Assembly: GCF_002797495.1 (NCBI RefSeq) | Contig: NZ_PGEZ01000001.1 | Span: 2,542,001 to 2,606,000 of the forward strand | DNA: 64,000 nt | Direction of reading: 5' to 3' | Origin: Mumia flava | GTDB taxonomy: Bacteria > Actinomycetota > Actinomycetes > Propionibacteriales > Nocardioidaceae | Part shown: piece after piece, positions 45,801 through 51,989 of the stretch | Position numbering within the stretch: the first letter of the stretch is position 1 | Layout of the letters: the number at the start of each line of letters is the position of its first letter | Program-made: the position numbers and the translations under genes | The notes under the pieces: generated by a model | What the model was told of the DNA's origin: nothing | The model's input: the letters and a program-made list of their open reading frames with translations, nothing else | Databases searched by the model: none

Positions 45801-45987
45801 CGACGGCGTGGACCTGCGGCCCCAGCGCGTGGGTGCGCAGCAGGTCCGCGAGCGGCTGGAGCCACGGCGCCCCCTGGCCGCCGAACGCGACCGCGTACGG
45901 CGTGCCGTCGTTCAGGTCGTCCAGCAGACGGGAGCGGTGGTCGGTGTGCTGGGCGGGTGCGGTGCTCGGCGCGTCGATGATCGTCAC
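36802..45987 (-). CDS. fas: Type I fatty acid synthase
   Basis: This predicted 3061-residue multienzyme makes acyl-CoAs from acetyl- and malonyl-CoA in the cytoplasm. Domains in order, by motif: acetyltransferase (AAHSQGALAA, about 149); enoyl reductase (VILAGMTPTTVDPKIVAAAA, about 414); dehydratase (HNPIHTSVAAARLAGLGDP, about 1221); malonyl/palmitoyl transferase (LAGHSVGEYNALSAV, about 1418); ACP with phosphopantetheine serine in CDGASSRRNQLL (about 1785); ketoreductase (VTGASPGSIAASVV about 2096, with GGYGEAKAALDAVV); ketosynthase (Cys in VAACATSAISVEEG about 2681, histidines in VVSKHDTSTNANDPNE and KTLTGHAKGGAAAF). The bacterial AT-ER-DH-MPT-ACP-KR-KS order is complete. The GTG at 45987 has AGGAA just upstream. 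A Pro/Ala linker before the ACP (SAEPVETASAPAPAAP) contains a sequence like an interspersed repeat. acpS follows immediately. Confidence 0.97.
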   Translation of the reverse strand: MTIIDAPSTAPAQHTDHRSRLLDDLNDGTPYAVAFGGQGAPWLQPLADLLRTHALGPQVHAVVTEADRILAPVSGDLARVPLPFTPLEWADAIAVAESAADDDAPDLPDADTLSAPAVSVPGILLAQLAGLHAVRNLGLTAAPTTVAAHSQGALAAAVVAGADEAEVLAVARLTGIAVQVVSRRRGLTGDTMLAVRGVSAEGLDEALEGLDPALRVHVGLRNGRRTTVLTGPADDLRAVQRHLEQHGAEQKRLRERKLTGGTPFAPTLEILEPRAAFHHPDLTAAADLVADWAQRCGLDAAWARELAMAAVVDPVDWVRDLDEVFSSGAQWILDLGPGDLASLLSRYEADAHGVGLLTPVARDGHRALTAVGAAPRRSAPWSAYAPSAVTLPDGRTVLETRFTRLTGRSPVILAGMTPTTVDPKIVAAAANAGFWAELAGGGQVSEPIFTENVDELGRLLEPGRTYAFNSLFLDPYLWKMQLGQQRLVQRARAAGAAIDAVIVTAGIPELEEAVALVAELREEGISHVVFKPGTVAQIRQVAAIAREVAPVPIIVQIEGGKAGGHHSWEDLDELLLTTYASLRALDNVVVCVGGGIGTPQIASEYLTGTWARRHGYPVMPLDGVLVGTAAMATLEATTSPEVKQMLLETPGTPEWIGAGKAVAGMASGRSQLGADIHEIDNTASRVGRLLDEVAGDADAVAERADEIVAALEKTAKPYFGDVTAMTYAAWLTRYVGLATVGGDDASDGASRWLDVTLRDRFHAMAQQAEARLAEADHGPVTTLFADADAVEDPDAALGALLRAYPAASEVVLHPADVPFFVEVCKRPGKPVPFVPVLDADVRRWYRSDSLWQAHDDRFGADAVCIIPGPVSVAGIDRVDEPVAELLRRFEDEAVDDVLTAGAAPARVGARRRLDAVEDALGIVLSAPDVTWAGRTVRNPVHRLGNDWVLVERTRAEHAETGASLVVESGAVVLEVPLGPGREPLTLRIDPAGATDGAVPVVATDDAAAAMTVLASQAAGGTLPEVSDGTATATVAWSPDLASDHAAVTGEPESDGLVPDVLVGLAWPSVFAGLASARTAGPVGGAGTTGTDGADVPVVEGLLDLVHLDHAVRLADAAPSLLEQERDLDVTASLEEVTDTEVGRVVAVSVAIATDGDLVATMTERFAIRGRTGAATLADPAVAGGAFGDDVRDTARRTRAEATLVAPSDLRAFAAVTGDHNPIHTSVAAARLAGLGDPIVHGMWMSAAAQRLLAPRRITGWTTRFLAPVAPGSTVDLRAVRIGMENGSELIEVTARSAGELVLAATARVAPPRTAYAFPGQGIQHQGMGMAGYQRSKAAREIWDRADAHTRSALGFSILTVVRENPTEIVAAGVSHKHPDGVLFLTQFTQVAMAVLGSAQVAELREAGAFVDDAVLAGHSVGEYNALSAVSGVIGLEAVIEVVFQRGSVMHTLVPRDADGRSDYRLAAIRPSQIGLDDADVADFLAQIAEESGEFLQIANENLRGSQYAIAGSVRGLELLEAEINGRRAEFGGKAAFILVPGIDVPFHSAVLRGGVPDFRHRLDELLPEQIDPEILIGRYVPNLVPKPFSLDRAFVAEIADEVPSEPLNEVLEDFERWAAQPGRLARRLLIELLAWQFASPVRWIETQDLMFGDLGVERFVEIGVGGAPTVANLASSTLKLPTAPLRPIEVLNVERDGAAVFATDTDPEPADDEPEAPSAPSSAEPVETASAPAPAAPTAPAGAERPADLSFDAADATGVLLAWWTKMRPDQIGPADSIESLCDGASSRRNQLLVDLGGELSLGAIDGAADADVPTLSAQVKGLARGYKPFGPVLSDALGDHLKKVLGPTGKRQSAIADRVRDTWQLGSGWASHTTAELAMATREGSSVRGGAYGDLDAPKSASDLDAAIDACVQAVGARNGVAVAMPSAGGGGDVTVDAAALGELTASITGPDGVLASTARHLLAQLDLDETAPAAEADDADAEVLALVESELGSDWARTVAPAFDARRALLLDDRWASAREDVTRIALGITGLGEAGADDSTLAFTGTGDVVARQARWWAGRVDDEALTQRLSAIADDALDTSAGAWSDEVAVVTGASPGSIAASVVGRLLAGGATVVASTSRLDGAKRRFFTDLYRSHARGGATLWVVPANLASFADTDALIAWVTEEQTESAAGVTTVTKPALTPTLLFPFAAGRVAGDLTEAGARSEIDMRILLWSVERLIAGFGAAHRDHDLDASLHVVLPGSPNRGTFGGDGGYGEAKAALDAVVAKWSSETWSTRVTLTHAIIGWVRGTGLMGGNDPLVQAVEEAGVRTWAPEEMADALLATATTQARTAGRGGPATVDLTGGLSEAALDLRALAEGVEAPAASDSDEGVTIDALAPSPAQLPATADVSWPEIETRPEDLVVIVGAGELGPYGSARTRFEIEVHDELSAAGVLELAWSTGLIAWENGGWYDVESQEPVAESEIHERYHDRVVEAAGIRRYADDGALQSGSAPLLASVYLDSDLTFTVGSEAQARALHAAEPASTVIAPAGDGDEWTVTRKAGTEIRVPRRLDLTRTVGGQIPTGFDPAAWGVPAEMLESLDRVAVWNLVCTVDAFLSSGFTPAELMRWVHPAQVASTQGTGMGGMTSMRSLYVDTLLGEAKQNDILQEALPNVIAAHVMQSYVGGYGAMVHPVAACATSAISVEEGTDKIRLGKADFVVAGGFDDLSTEGIVGFADMSATADTSVMLAKGIDERYVSRANDRRRGGFVESQGGGTLLLARGDVAARMGLPVLGVVAYAGSFADGVHTSIPAPGIGALAAARGGDRSMLARGLADVGLTIDDVAVVSKHDTSTNANDPNESELHERIGAALGRTEGNPLFVVSQKTLTGHAKGGAAAFQMIGLCQVMESGVVPPNRSLDCVDDVLAEHEHLVWLRKPLQLGTVRAGLVTSLGFGHVSALVAIAHPAAFLASLGAEERATYERASRARRISGRMRLTQAIYGGPAAYQRPAGRRLGSEGVREREASVLLAPEAHLAADGSYVVGVGAATDGVGASAAGSGDVAVGGRRQGDPEAAR

Positions 45988-46026
45988 GAGTTCCTCGGTG
46001 TCCCCTCTGGTCGACAAGGTTCGCAG

Positions 46027-46088
46027 TTCCTCATGATGACTCAAACATGAGGAAGACCTCAACTTTTTCCCGAGGGGTTCCTCATGTT
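46027..46088 (-). promoter_or_regulatory. fas promoter and operator array
   Basis: On the minus strand TTGAGG (46057-46062) and CATCAT (46033-46038) are 18 bases apart. Half-sites are TTCCTCATG (46027-46035), AACATGAGGAA (46044-46054) and TTCCTCATGTT (46078-46088). The last two are perfect complements. The same half-site occurs at the acyl-CoA carboxylase promoter. The arrangement resembles fasO/FasR-type control known in corynebacteria and mycobacteria. Confidence 0.7.
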
Positions 46089-46178
46089 CGATGCGTCACG
46101 TCTTCCCGGTCTGTGTCGCCTGCCCCGTTCCCGTGCCCGGAAATCCGGGCTGAGGGCACGGAGCGCGAAGGGAATCTG

Positions 46179-46207
46179 TTGTGTGCGTCACATCGCGCCC
46201 GTAGGTT
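46179..46207 (+). promoter_or_regulatory. Promoter of the GMC oxidoreductase gene
   Basis: TTGTGT (46179-46184) and TAGGTT (46202-46207) are 17 bases apart. The gene start is 33 bases further on, behind a GGAGG ribosome site. Confidence 0.5.
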
Positions 46208-46240
46208 GAGGGCCACGGGGCGACGGGTCGAGGAGGCACG

Positions 46241-47857
46241 GTGAGCGAGTCGTACGACTACGTGGTGGTGGGAGCCGGGAGCGCAGGGGCGGTGGTCGCG
46301 GCGCGGCTCACCGAGGACCCCGCCGTACGGGTGCTCCTGCTCGAGGCGGGACCGCCCGCCGAGGCGGACGAGATCTCGATCCCGGCGGCGTTCGCGAACC
46401 TCTTCAAGACCCGCTGGGACTGGAACTACCAGACCGCGGAGCAGAAGCAGCTCCACGGCCGGCGCGCGTACTGGCCCCGGATGAAGGCGCTCGGCGGCTG
46501 CTCGTCGATGAACGCCATGATCTACATCCGCGGCAACGCCCACGACTACGACACCTGGCGCGACGCGTACGGCGCGAGCGGGTGGGGGTACGACGACGTC
46601 CTCCCGTACTTCGTGCGGGCCGAGCACAACCAGCGGCTCGGCGCTCCGTACCACGGGACGGACGGCCCGCTGAACGTCGAGGACCGGGTCTTCACCCACG
46701 AGCTGACCGACGCCTGGGTGCAGAGTGCGGTCGTCGGCGGGCTCGACGCGAACGACGACTTCAACGGCGCGTCGCAGGAGGGGGCGGGCGTCTACCAGGT
46801 GACGTGCAGGAAGGGGCGCCGGTTCTCCGTCGCCGACGCCTACCTGGCTCCGGCCGCCGACCGGCCCAACCTGACGGTCCGTACGGGCGCGTTCGTCACC
46901 CGCATCGTGATCGAGGGCGGGCGCGCGACCGGGATCGCCTACCGCCGCGGAGGCGAGGACCACGTCGCGCACGCCGACGCCGAGGTGGTGCTGTCCGGCG
47001 GCGCGGTCAACAGCCCGCAGCTGCTCATGCTGTCCGGCATCGGCCCGGCCGCGCACCTGCGCGAGCTGGGCATCGACGTGGTTGCGGACCTGCCGGTGGG
47101 AGAGAACCTCCACGACCACCCGGTCGTCCCGCTGATCTGGAAGACCCGCAACACCACCGACCTCGCCCAGGCCACCACGCTCGGCAACCTGCTGCGCTGG
47201 AAGGCGACCGGCAAGGGCCCGCTCGCCTCGAACATCGGGGAGGGCGGCGCGTTCTACGCGAGCCGCGACGGACTGGCGGCGCCGGACATCCAGATCCACG
47301 TCGCGCCGTCGGCGTTCTACGACAACGGGATGCACGAGCCGCAGGCCCGCGCCTTCACCGTCGGACCGACCCTCGTCAACGTCGCGAGCCGCGGGCGGCT
47401 GCGGCTGCGATCGACCGACCCGGCCTGGCACCCCGACATCGATGCGGCGTACTACGACGACCCCACCGACCTGGATGCGATCGTCGCGGGGGCGCAGCGG
47501 GCGATCGCGCTGACGACGTCGGGGCCGATGGCCGGGTTCCTCGACGAGCTGTGGATGCCGCACTCACGCCACGCCGTCCCGACGGAGGGCGAGCTGGTCG
47601 AGCACGTCCGCCAGTACACGCAGACGCTCTACCACCCCGTCGGGACCTGTGCGATGGGGACGGACGAGCGCGCGGTCGTCGATCCGGAGCTGCGGGTGCG
47701 TGGCGTCGACGGGCTGCGGGTCGTCGACGCGTCGGTGATGCCGATGGTGCCGCGCGGCAACACGAACGCCCCGACGATCATGGTCGGGGAGAAGGCCGCG
47801 GACCTGCTCCGCGGACGTCCGGCGCCGACCGCGGCCCGGCTCGCCGCCGTAGGGTGA
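46241..47857 (+). CDS. GMC-family FAD-dependent alcohol oxidoreductase (choline dehydrogenase-like)
   Basis: The 538-residue flavoprotein starts with the FAD loop [17 protein letters not shown] and has the GMC signatures [16 protein letters not shown] and [21 protein letters not shown]. The C-terminal [10 protein letters not shown] carries the active-site histidine, with [17 protein letters not shown] at the end. GMC enzymes oxidise alcohols to aldehydes. It is followed by an aldehyde dehydrogenase on the same strand, so together they could take an alcohol to an acid, for example choline to betaine; the substrate is not proven. GTG start with GGAGG upstream. Confidence 0.88.
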   Translation: MSESYDYVVVGAGSAGAVVAARLTEDPAVRVLLLEAGPPAEADEISIPAAFANLFKTRWDWNYQTAEQKQLHGRRAYWPRMKALGGCSSMNAMIYIRGNAHDYDTWRDAYGASGWGYDDVLPYFVRAEHNQRLGAPYHGTDGPLNVEDRVFTHELTDAWVQSAVVGGLDANDDFNGASQEGAGVYQVTCRKGRRFSVADAYLAPAADRPNLTVRTGAFVTRIVIEGGRATGIAYRRGGEDHVAHADAEVVLSGGAVNSPQLLMLSGIGPAAHLRELGIDVVADLPVGENLHDHPVVPLIWKTRNTTDLAQATTLGNLLRWKATGKGPLASNIGEGGAFYASRDGLAAPDIQIHVAPSAFYDNGMHEPQARAFTVGPTLVNVASRGRLRLRSTDPAWHPDIDAAYYDDPTDLDAIVAGAQRAIALTTSGPMAGFLDELWMPHSRHAVPTEGELVEHVRQYTQTLYHPVGTCAMGTDERAVVDPELRVRGVDGLRVVDASVMPMVPRGNTNAPTIMVGEKAADLLRGRPAPTAARLAAVG

Positions 47858-47998
47858 GCTCCCGGACCGGCCGAGGCGTGAACGACGATTCACTTCCGAT
47901 TCCGTCGAACCCCTAGGCTCCGGGCGCCGCGCCTGGTTATTCTGCCAGCACAACTGTCACCATCTCGTACTCCCTTCGAACTCCATCCGAGGAGCGTC

Positions 47999-49522
47999 AT
48001 GACCGCCACCAGCCTCCGCGAGACCTCTGCCGCCGACTCCGGCCGGGAGACCTTCGCCTCCCTCAACCCGGCGACCGGTGACGTGGTCGGGACCTACCCC
48101 GTGACGAGTGCCGAGGAGGTCGACGCCGCCCTCGACCGGGCGACCGCGGCCGCGACGTGGTGGGCCGGGCTCGGCTTCGACGGGCGCAAGGACGTGATGA
48201 AGCGTTGGAAGGGCGTGATCACGCGCCGGATGAACCAGCTCGCCGAGGTCGTCCACGCCGAGACCGGCAAGCCGCACGGCGACGCGCTGCTCGAGATCGG
48301 CCTCGCGATCGACCACATCGCCTGGGCCTCGGGCCACGCCAAGAAGGTGCTCGGGAAGCAGAAGGTGTCCTCGGGGATGCTGATGGTCAACCAGTCGGCG
48401 TCGGTGAGCTACCAGCCCCTCGGCGTCGTCGGGGTGATCGGCCCGTGGAACTACCCGGTCTTCACGCCGATGGGCTCGATCGCGTACGCCCTGGCGGCCG
48501 GCAACGCGGTCGTGTTCAAGCCGAGCGAGTACACCCCCGGCGTCGGGAAGTGGCTCGTCGACTCCTTCGCCGAGGTTGCCGGCGACCACCCGGTGCTGCA
48601 GCTGATCACCGGCTTCGGACCGACCGGCGGTGCGCTCGCCGGGTCGCCGAAGGTCGACAAGGTCGCGTTCACCGGGTCGACCGCGACCGGCAAGAAGGTC
48701 ATGGCCGCGGCCGCCGAGAACCTCACGCCCGTCGTGATCGAGGCCGGCGGCAAGGACGCGATGATCGTCGACGCCGACGCGGACCTCCCCGCCGCCGTCG
48801 ACGCCGCGCTGTGGGGCGCGATGGGCAACGCCGGTCAGACGTGCACCGGGATGGAGCGCGTCTACGTCCACGAGAAGGTCTACGACGAGTTCGTCTCGCA
48901 GATCGTCGAGGCGGCCCGCGAGATCCGTCCCGGCAACGACGCGGACGCGCACTACGGTCCCGCGACGATGCCGTCGCAGCTCGCGGTGATCTCCGACCAC
49001 GTCGACGACGCGATCGCCCGGGGCGGCCGGGCCGTCGTCGGCAGCGCGGACTGCGTCGGCGAGCGCTACGTCCAGCCCACGATCCTGGTCGACGTCCCCG
49101 AGGACTCCCGCGCGATCACCGACGAGACGTTCGGCCCGACCCTGGTCGTGAACAAGGTCGCGTCGATGGACGAGGCCGTCGCGCGGACCAACGCCACGCG
49201 GTACGGGCTGGGTGCGTCGGTGTTCGCGAAGAAGAGCGGCTCGGTGATCGCGCAGCAGATCCGGTCGGGGATGGTCTCGGTCAACGCCGTGATCGCGTTC
49301 GCCGGGATCCCCGCGCTCCCGTTCGGCGGCGTCGGCGACTCCGGCTTCGGGCGGATCCACGGCCCGGACGGGCTGAAGGAGTTCACCTACGCGCACGCGG
49401 TCACGAACCAGCGCTTCAAGTCTGCGCTCCCGCTGACGTCCTTCAAGCGCACCGAGAAGCACGAGAAGACGTTCACGCAGATGCTGACCATGCTCCACGG
49501 CGGCAAGGCCCTCGACGACTGA
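47999..49522 (+). CDS. NAD(P)-dependent aldehyde dehydrogenase (succinate-semialdehyde dehydrogenase-like)
   Basis: The 507-residue enzyme has the ALDH motifs VGVIGPWNYPVFTP, AGNAVVFKPSEYTP, the cofactor loop AFTGSTATGKKV, the general base Glu in PVVIEAGGKDAMIV, and catalytic Cys282 in GNAGQTCTGMERVYV. The sequence resembles actinobacterial succinate-semialdehyde dehydrogenases, but with the GMC enzyme upstream a different aldehyde is possible. The 141-base gap upstream shows no clear promoter. GGAG precedes the ATG. Confidence 0.88.
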   Translation: MTATSLRETSAADSGRETFASLNPATGDVVGTYPVTSAEEVDAALDRATAAATWWAGLGFDGRKDVMKRWKGVITRRMNQLAEVVHAETGKPHGDALLEIGLAIDHIAWASGHAKKVLGKQKVSSGMLMVNQSASVSYQPLGVVGVIGPWNYPVFTPMGSIAYALAAGNAVVFKPSEYTPGVGKWLVDSFAEVAGDHPVLQLITGFGPTGGALAGSPKVDKVAFTGSTATGKKVMAAAAENLTPVVIEAGGKDAMIVDADADLPAAVDAALWGAMGNAGQTCTGMERVYVHEKVYDEFVSQIVEAAREIRPGNDADAHYGPATMPSQLAVISDHVDDAIARGGRAVVGSADCVGERYVQPTILVDVPEDSRAITDETFGPTLVVNKVASMDEAVARTNATRYGLGASVFAKKSGSVIAQQIRSGMVSVNAVIAFAGIPALPFGGVGDSGFGRIHGPDGLKEFTYAHAVTNQRFKSALPLTSFKRTEKHEKTFTQMLTMLHGGKALDD

Positions 49523-49542
49523 CGGCGTCCCGCTCGCGGCCG

Positions 49543-49656
49543 TTCGTCGAGGCCGAGCGGAGCGAGATCGAGACGCCTGCGGCGCGGTCCCGAGTCGCCC
49601 GTGGCGGGCTCCCGAGTCATGCGTGGCGGGGTGGCGAGTCGCCCATGGCGGGGTCA
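49543..49656. repeat. Interspersed repeat and 22-bp tandem repeat before pta stop
   Basis: 49543-49575 (TTCGTCGAGGCCGAGC then GAGATCGAGACGCC) is a shortened copy of the 35-bp element at 28699 and 57448. It is followed by three 22-bp units at 49591, 49613 and 49635, each starting CGAGTC and containing GTGGCGGG or ATGGCGGG. From 49657 to 49741 a small hairpin (GCGACG with CGTCGC) lies just before the pta stop and may end pta transcription. Confidence 0.75.
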
Positions 49657-49741
49657 CAGCACCGAGCGACGGAACGTGACCTCCGGCGACGATTCGTACC
49701 GTCGCTCCGGGTGACGAAACGCCGCCCCCGCGACTCGCGAG

Positions 49742-51826
49742 CTAGGGGAGGACCTGGGCCTGGATGGCGGTGATGGCGACCGTGTTCACGATGTCGCGGA
49801 CGGTCGCGCCGCGGGACAGGTCGTTCACCGGCTTGCGCAGCCCCTGGAGCACCGGCCCGACGGCCACCGCGTCGGCGGAGCGCTGGACGGCCTTGTACGT
49901 GTTGTTGCCGGTGTTGAGGTCGGGGAACACGAACACCGTCGCGCGCCCGGCGACCTCGGAGTCCGGCAGCTTCGTCCGCGCGACCGCCTCGTCGATCGCG
50001 GCGTCGTACTGGATCGGTCCCTCGACCATCAGGTCGGGCGCCCGCTCCTGCGCGAGCCCCGTGGCGTTGAGCACCTTCTCGACGTCGGAGCCGGACCCCG
50101 ACGCGCCGGTCGAGTACGAGAGCATCGCGACCCGCGGTTCGACGCCGAACGCAGCGGCCGTACGGGCGGAGCTGATCGCGATGTCGGCGAGCTGCTGGGC
50201 ATCGGGGTCGACGACGACGGCGCAGTCGCCGTACACGAGCACCTGGTTCTGCAGGCACATGAAGAACACCGACGACACCACCGAGACGCCCGGCGCCGTC
50301 CGTACGAGCTCGAGCGCCGGCCGGATCGTGTGCGCGGTGGTGTGGACGGACCCCGACACCATCCCGTCGGCGAACCCGAGCTCGACCATGAGCGTGCCGA
50401 AGTACGACACGTCCGTGACGATCTCGCGTGCCTCGGCCAGCTCGACCCCGCGGTGGGCGCGGCGCCGCGCGTACTCCTGGGCGAAGTGCTCGCGGTGGTC
50501 GCTCGTCGCCGGGTCGATCAGGGTCGCGGCGGAGACGTCGACACCGAGGTTCGCGGCGCGGGCGCTGATCGTGATCGGGTCGCCGAGCAGGGTCAGGTCC
50601 GCGACCCCGCGGCGCAGCAGGGAGTCCGCCGCCTGGAGGATCCGGTCCTCCTCGCCCTCGGGGAGCACGATGTGGCGCCGGTCGGAGGTGGCCCGGTCGA
50701 GCAGCTGGTGCTCGAACATGAGCGGCGTGACGACCTCGGTCCTCGCGACCTCGAGCCGGTCCATCAGCGCATCGCCGTCGACGTGCTCGGTGAACAGGGC
50801 CAGCGCCGTCGCCACCTTGCGCGGCGAGTCCCGGGTCAGCCGGCCGCGCTGGTCGGTCAGCGCCCGCGCGGTGGCGTACGAGTCGAGGTCCGTGGCGATG
50901 ATCGGCACCGTCGAGCCGATGCCGCGCAGCAACGACTCGACCTGGTGCGGCAGCCCCAGCCCGCCGTTGAGGATCACTCCGGAGATCTGCGGGAACGCGG
51001 TCGACACGTGCGCGACGACCACGCCGAGCACGACCTCCGAACGGTCCCCGGGCGTGACGACGACACCGCCCTCGACCACCCGGTCGAGGACGTTCGGCAA
51101 CGTCATCGCGGCCACGGTGAAGCCGTTGACCTCGCGGCCCAGCAGCGCTGCGTCGCCCATCACCAGCCGGCCGTCGCACGCCGTCATGAGGTCCGCGACC
51201 GTCGGCGCGGACAGCAGCGGCTCGTCCGGGATCGCGGCGACGAGCACGTCGGCGTCGACCAGCGTCGTGACGGTGGGCGCGGCGCCGACCAGGTCGGGTT
51301 CCGTGACGCGGTTGAGGATCACCGCGAACAGCTCGGCGTGGTGCGCGTCGAGCTCGGTCAGCGCGAGCTCGCTCAGCGCCCGCAGGTCCGCGCGGGTACG
51401 GCCGGCGCCGTTGAGGACGAGCAGGACGGGGGCGGCGAGGTTCGCGGCGATCCGGGCGTTGTACGCGAACTCGGTCGGTGTGCTGACGTCGGTGTAGTCG
51501 GTGCCGACGATCACGACGGCGTCGCACTGCGCCGCGAGCGCGTGGTAGCGGTCGACGATCCGCTCGAGCGCGGCGACCGGATCGGCGTGCACCGCGTCGT
51601 ACCCGACCCCGACAGCGTCCTCGTACGCGACGTCGACCGCGTCGTGGTCCAGCAGCATGTCGAGGACGTAGTCGCGGTCACCGGTGGTCGCGGTGTCGGC
51701 GCGGACGACCGGGCGGAACACCCCCACCCGGCGTACGCGGCGCGACAGCTGCTCGAGCACGCCGAGCGCGACCGTGGACTTGCCGGTGAAGCCCTCGAGC
51801 GAGGCGATGTACACGCTGCTGCTCAC
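49742..51826 (-). CDS. pta: Phosphate acetyltransferase (long, two-domain form)
   Basis: Pta interconverts acetyl-CoA and acetyl phosphate. The predicted 694-residue protein is the long form. An N-terminal P-loop BioD-like domain begins VYIASLEGFTGKSTVALGVLE. A DRTGG-type middle region lies around 215-330. The C-terminal catalytic domain (about 370-694) has FEHQLLDRA, RIVLPEGEEDRI-like HIVLPEGEEDRILQAA, FADGMVSGSVHTTAHTIRPA and FVFPDLNTGNNTYKAVQR. The GTG at 51826 fits the conserved N-terminus and is 7 bases after a -10 hexamer. No ackA gene is beside it. Confidence 0.95.
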   Translation of the reverse strand: MSSSVYIASLEGFTGKSTVALGVLEQLSRRVRRVGVFRPVVRADTATTGDRDYVLDMLLDHDAVDVAYEDAVGVGYDAVHADPVAALERIVDRYHALAAQCDAVVIVGTDYTDVSTPTEFAYNARIAANLAAPVLLVLNGAGRTRADLRALSELALTELDAHHAELFAVILNRVTEPDLVGAAPTVTTLVDADVLVAAIPDEPLLSAPTVADLMTACDGRLVMGDAALLGREVNGFTVAAMTLPNVLDRVVEGGVVVTPGDRSEVVLGVVVAHVSTAFPQISGVILNGGLGLPHQVESLLRGIGSTVPIIATDLDSYATARALTDQRGRLTRDSPRKVATALALFTEHVDGDALMDRLEVARTEVVTPLMFEHQLLDRATSDRRHIVLPEGEEDRILQAADSLLRRGVADLTLLGDPITISARAANLGVDVSAATLIDPATSDHREHFAQEYARRRAHRGVELAEAREIVTDVSYFGTLMVELGFADGMVSGSVHTTAHTIRPALELVRTAPGVSVVSSVFFMCLQNQVLVYGDCAVVVDPDAQQLADIAISSARTAAAFGVEPRVAMLSYSTGASGSGSDVEKVLNATGLAQERAPDLMVEGPIQYDAAIDEAVARTKLPDSEVAGRATVFVFPDLNTGNNTYKAVQRSADAVAVGPVLQGLRKPVNDLSRGATVRDIVNTVAITAIQAQVLP

Positions 51827-51833
51827 ACCCGCG

Positions 51834-51839
51834 AGCGTA
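51834..51839 (-). promoter_or_regulatory. -10 element of pta
   Basis: TACGCT on the minus strand ends 7 bases before the GTG at 51826. No Shine-Dalgarno sequence is visible, so the transcript is probably leaderless. Confidence 0.5.
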
Positions 51840-51989
51840 GGGCGACTCGGCTCCGCCCGCAGACCCTCGACCCGTGGGGTGAAACGGACGCCAAGGCTTT
51901 CCCGACCCCTCCCCGGGAATTCACCTGGTGCTTGAAACGGTGACCAGGATGCCGAGGGACCAGTCCCACGACACCTGGAGCTGAACCTG

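Noticed and set aside
41638..46050. A very long open frame on the plus strand across the fas gene
   Set aside because: It is antisense to fas and reads as low-complexity Arg/Asp/Gly/Val-rich sequence without motifs. High GC content removes stops opposite a real gene. The same applies to long frames opposite the carboxylase operon (30513-33863) and the LamG/metallophosphatase gene (51921-56318).
49742..51826. A complete pta-ackA operon
   Set aside because: No acetate kinase gene is adjacent; the next genes on either side are a convergent aldehyde dehydrogenase and a divergent secreted protein.
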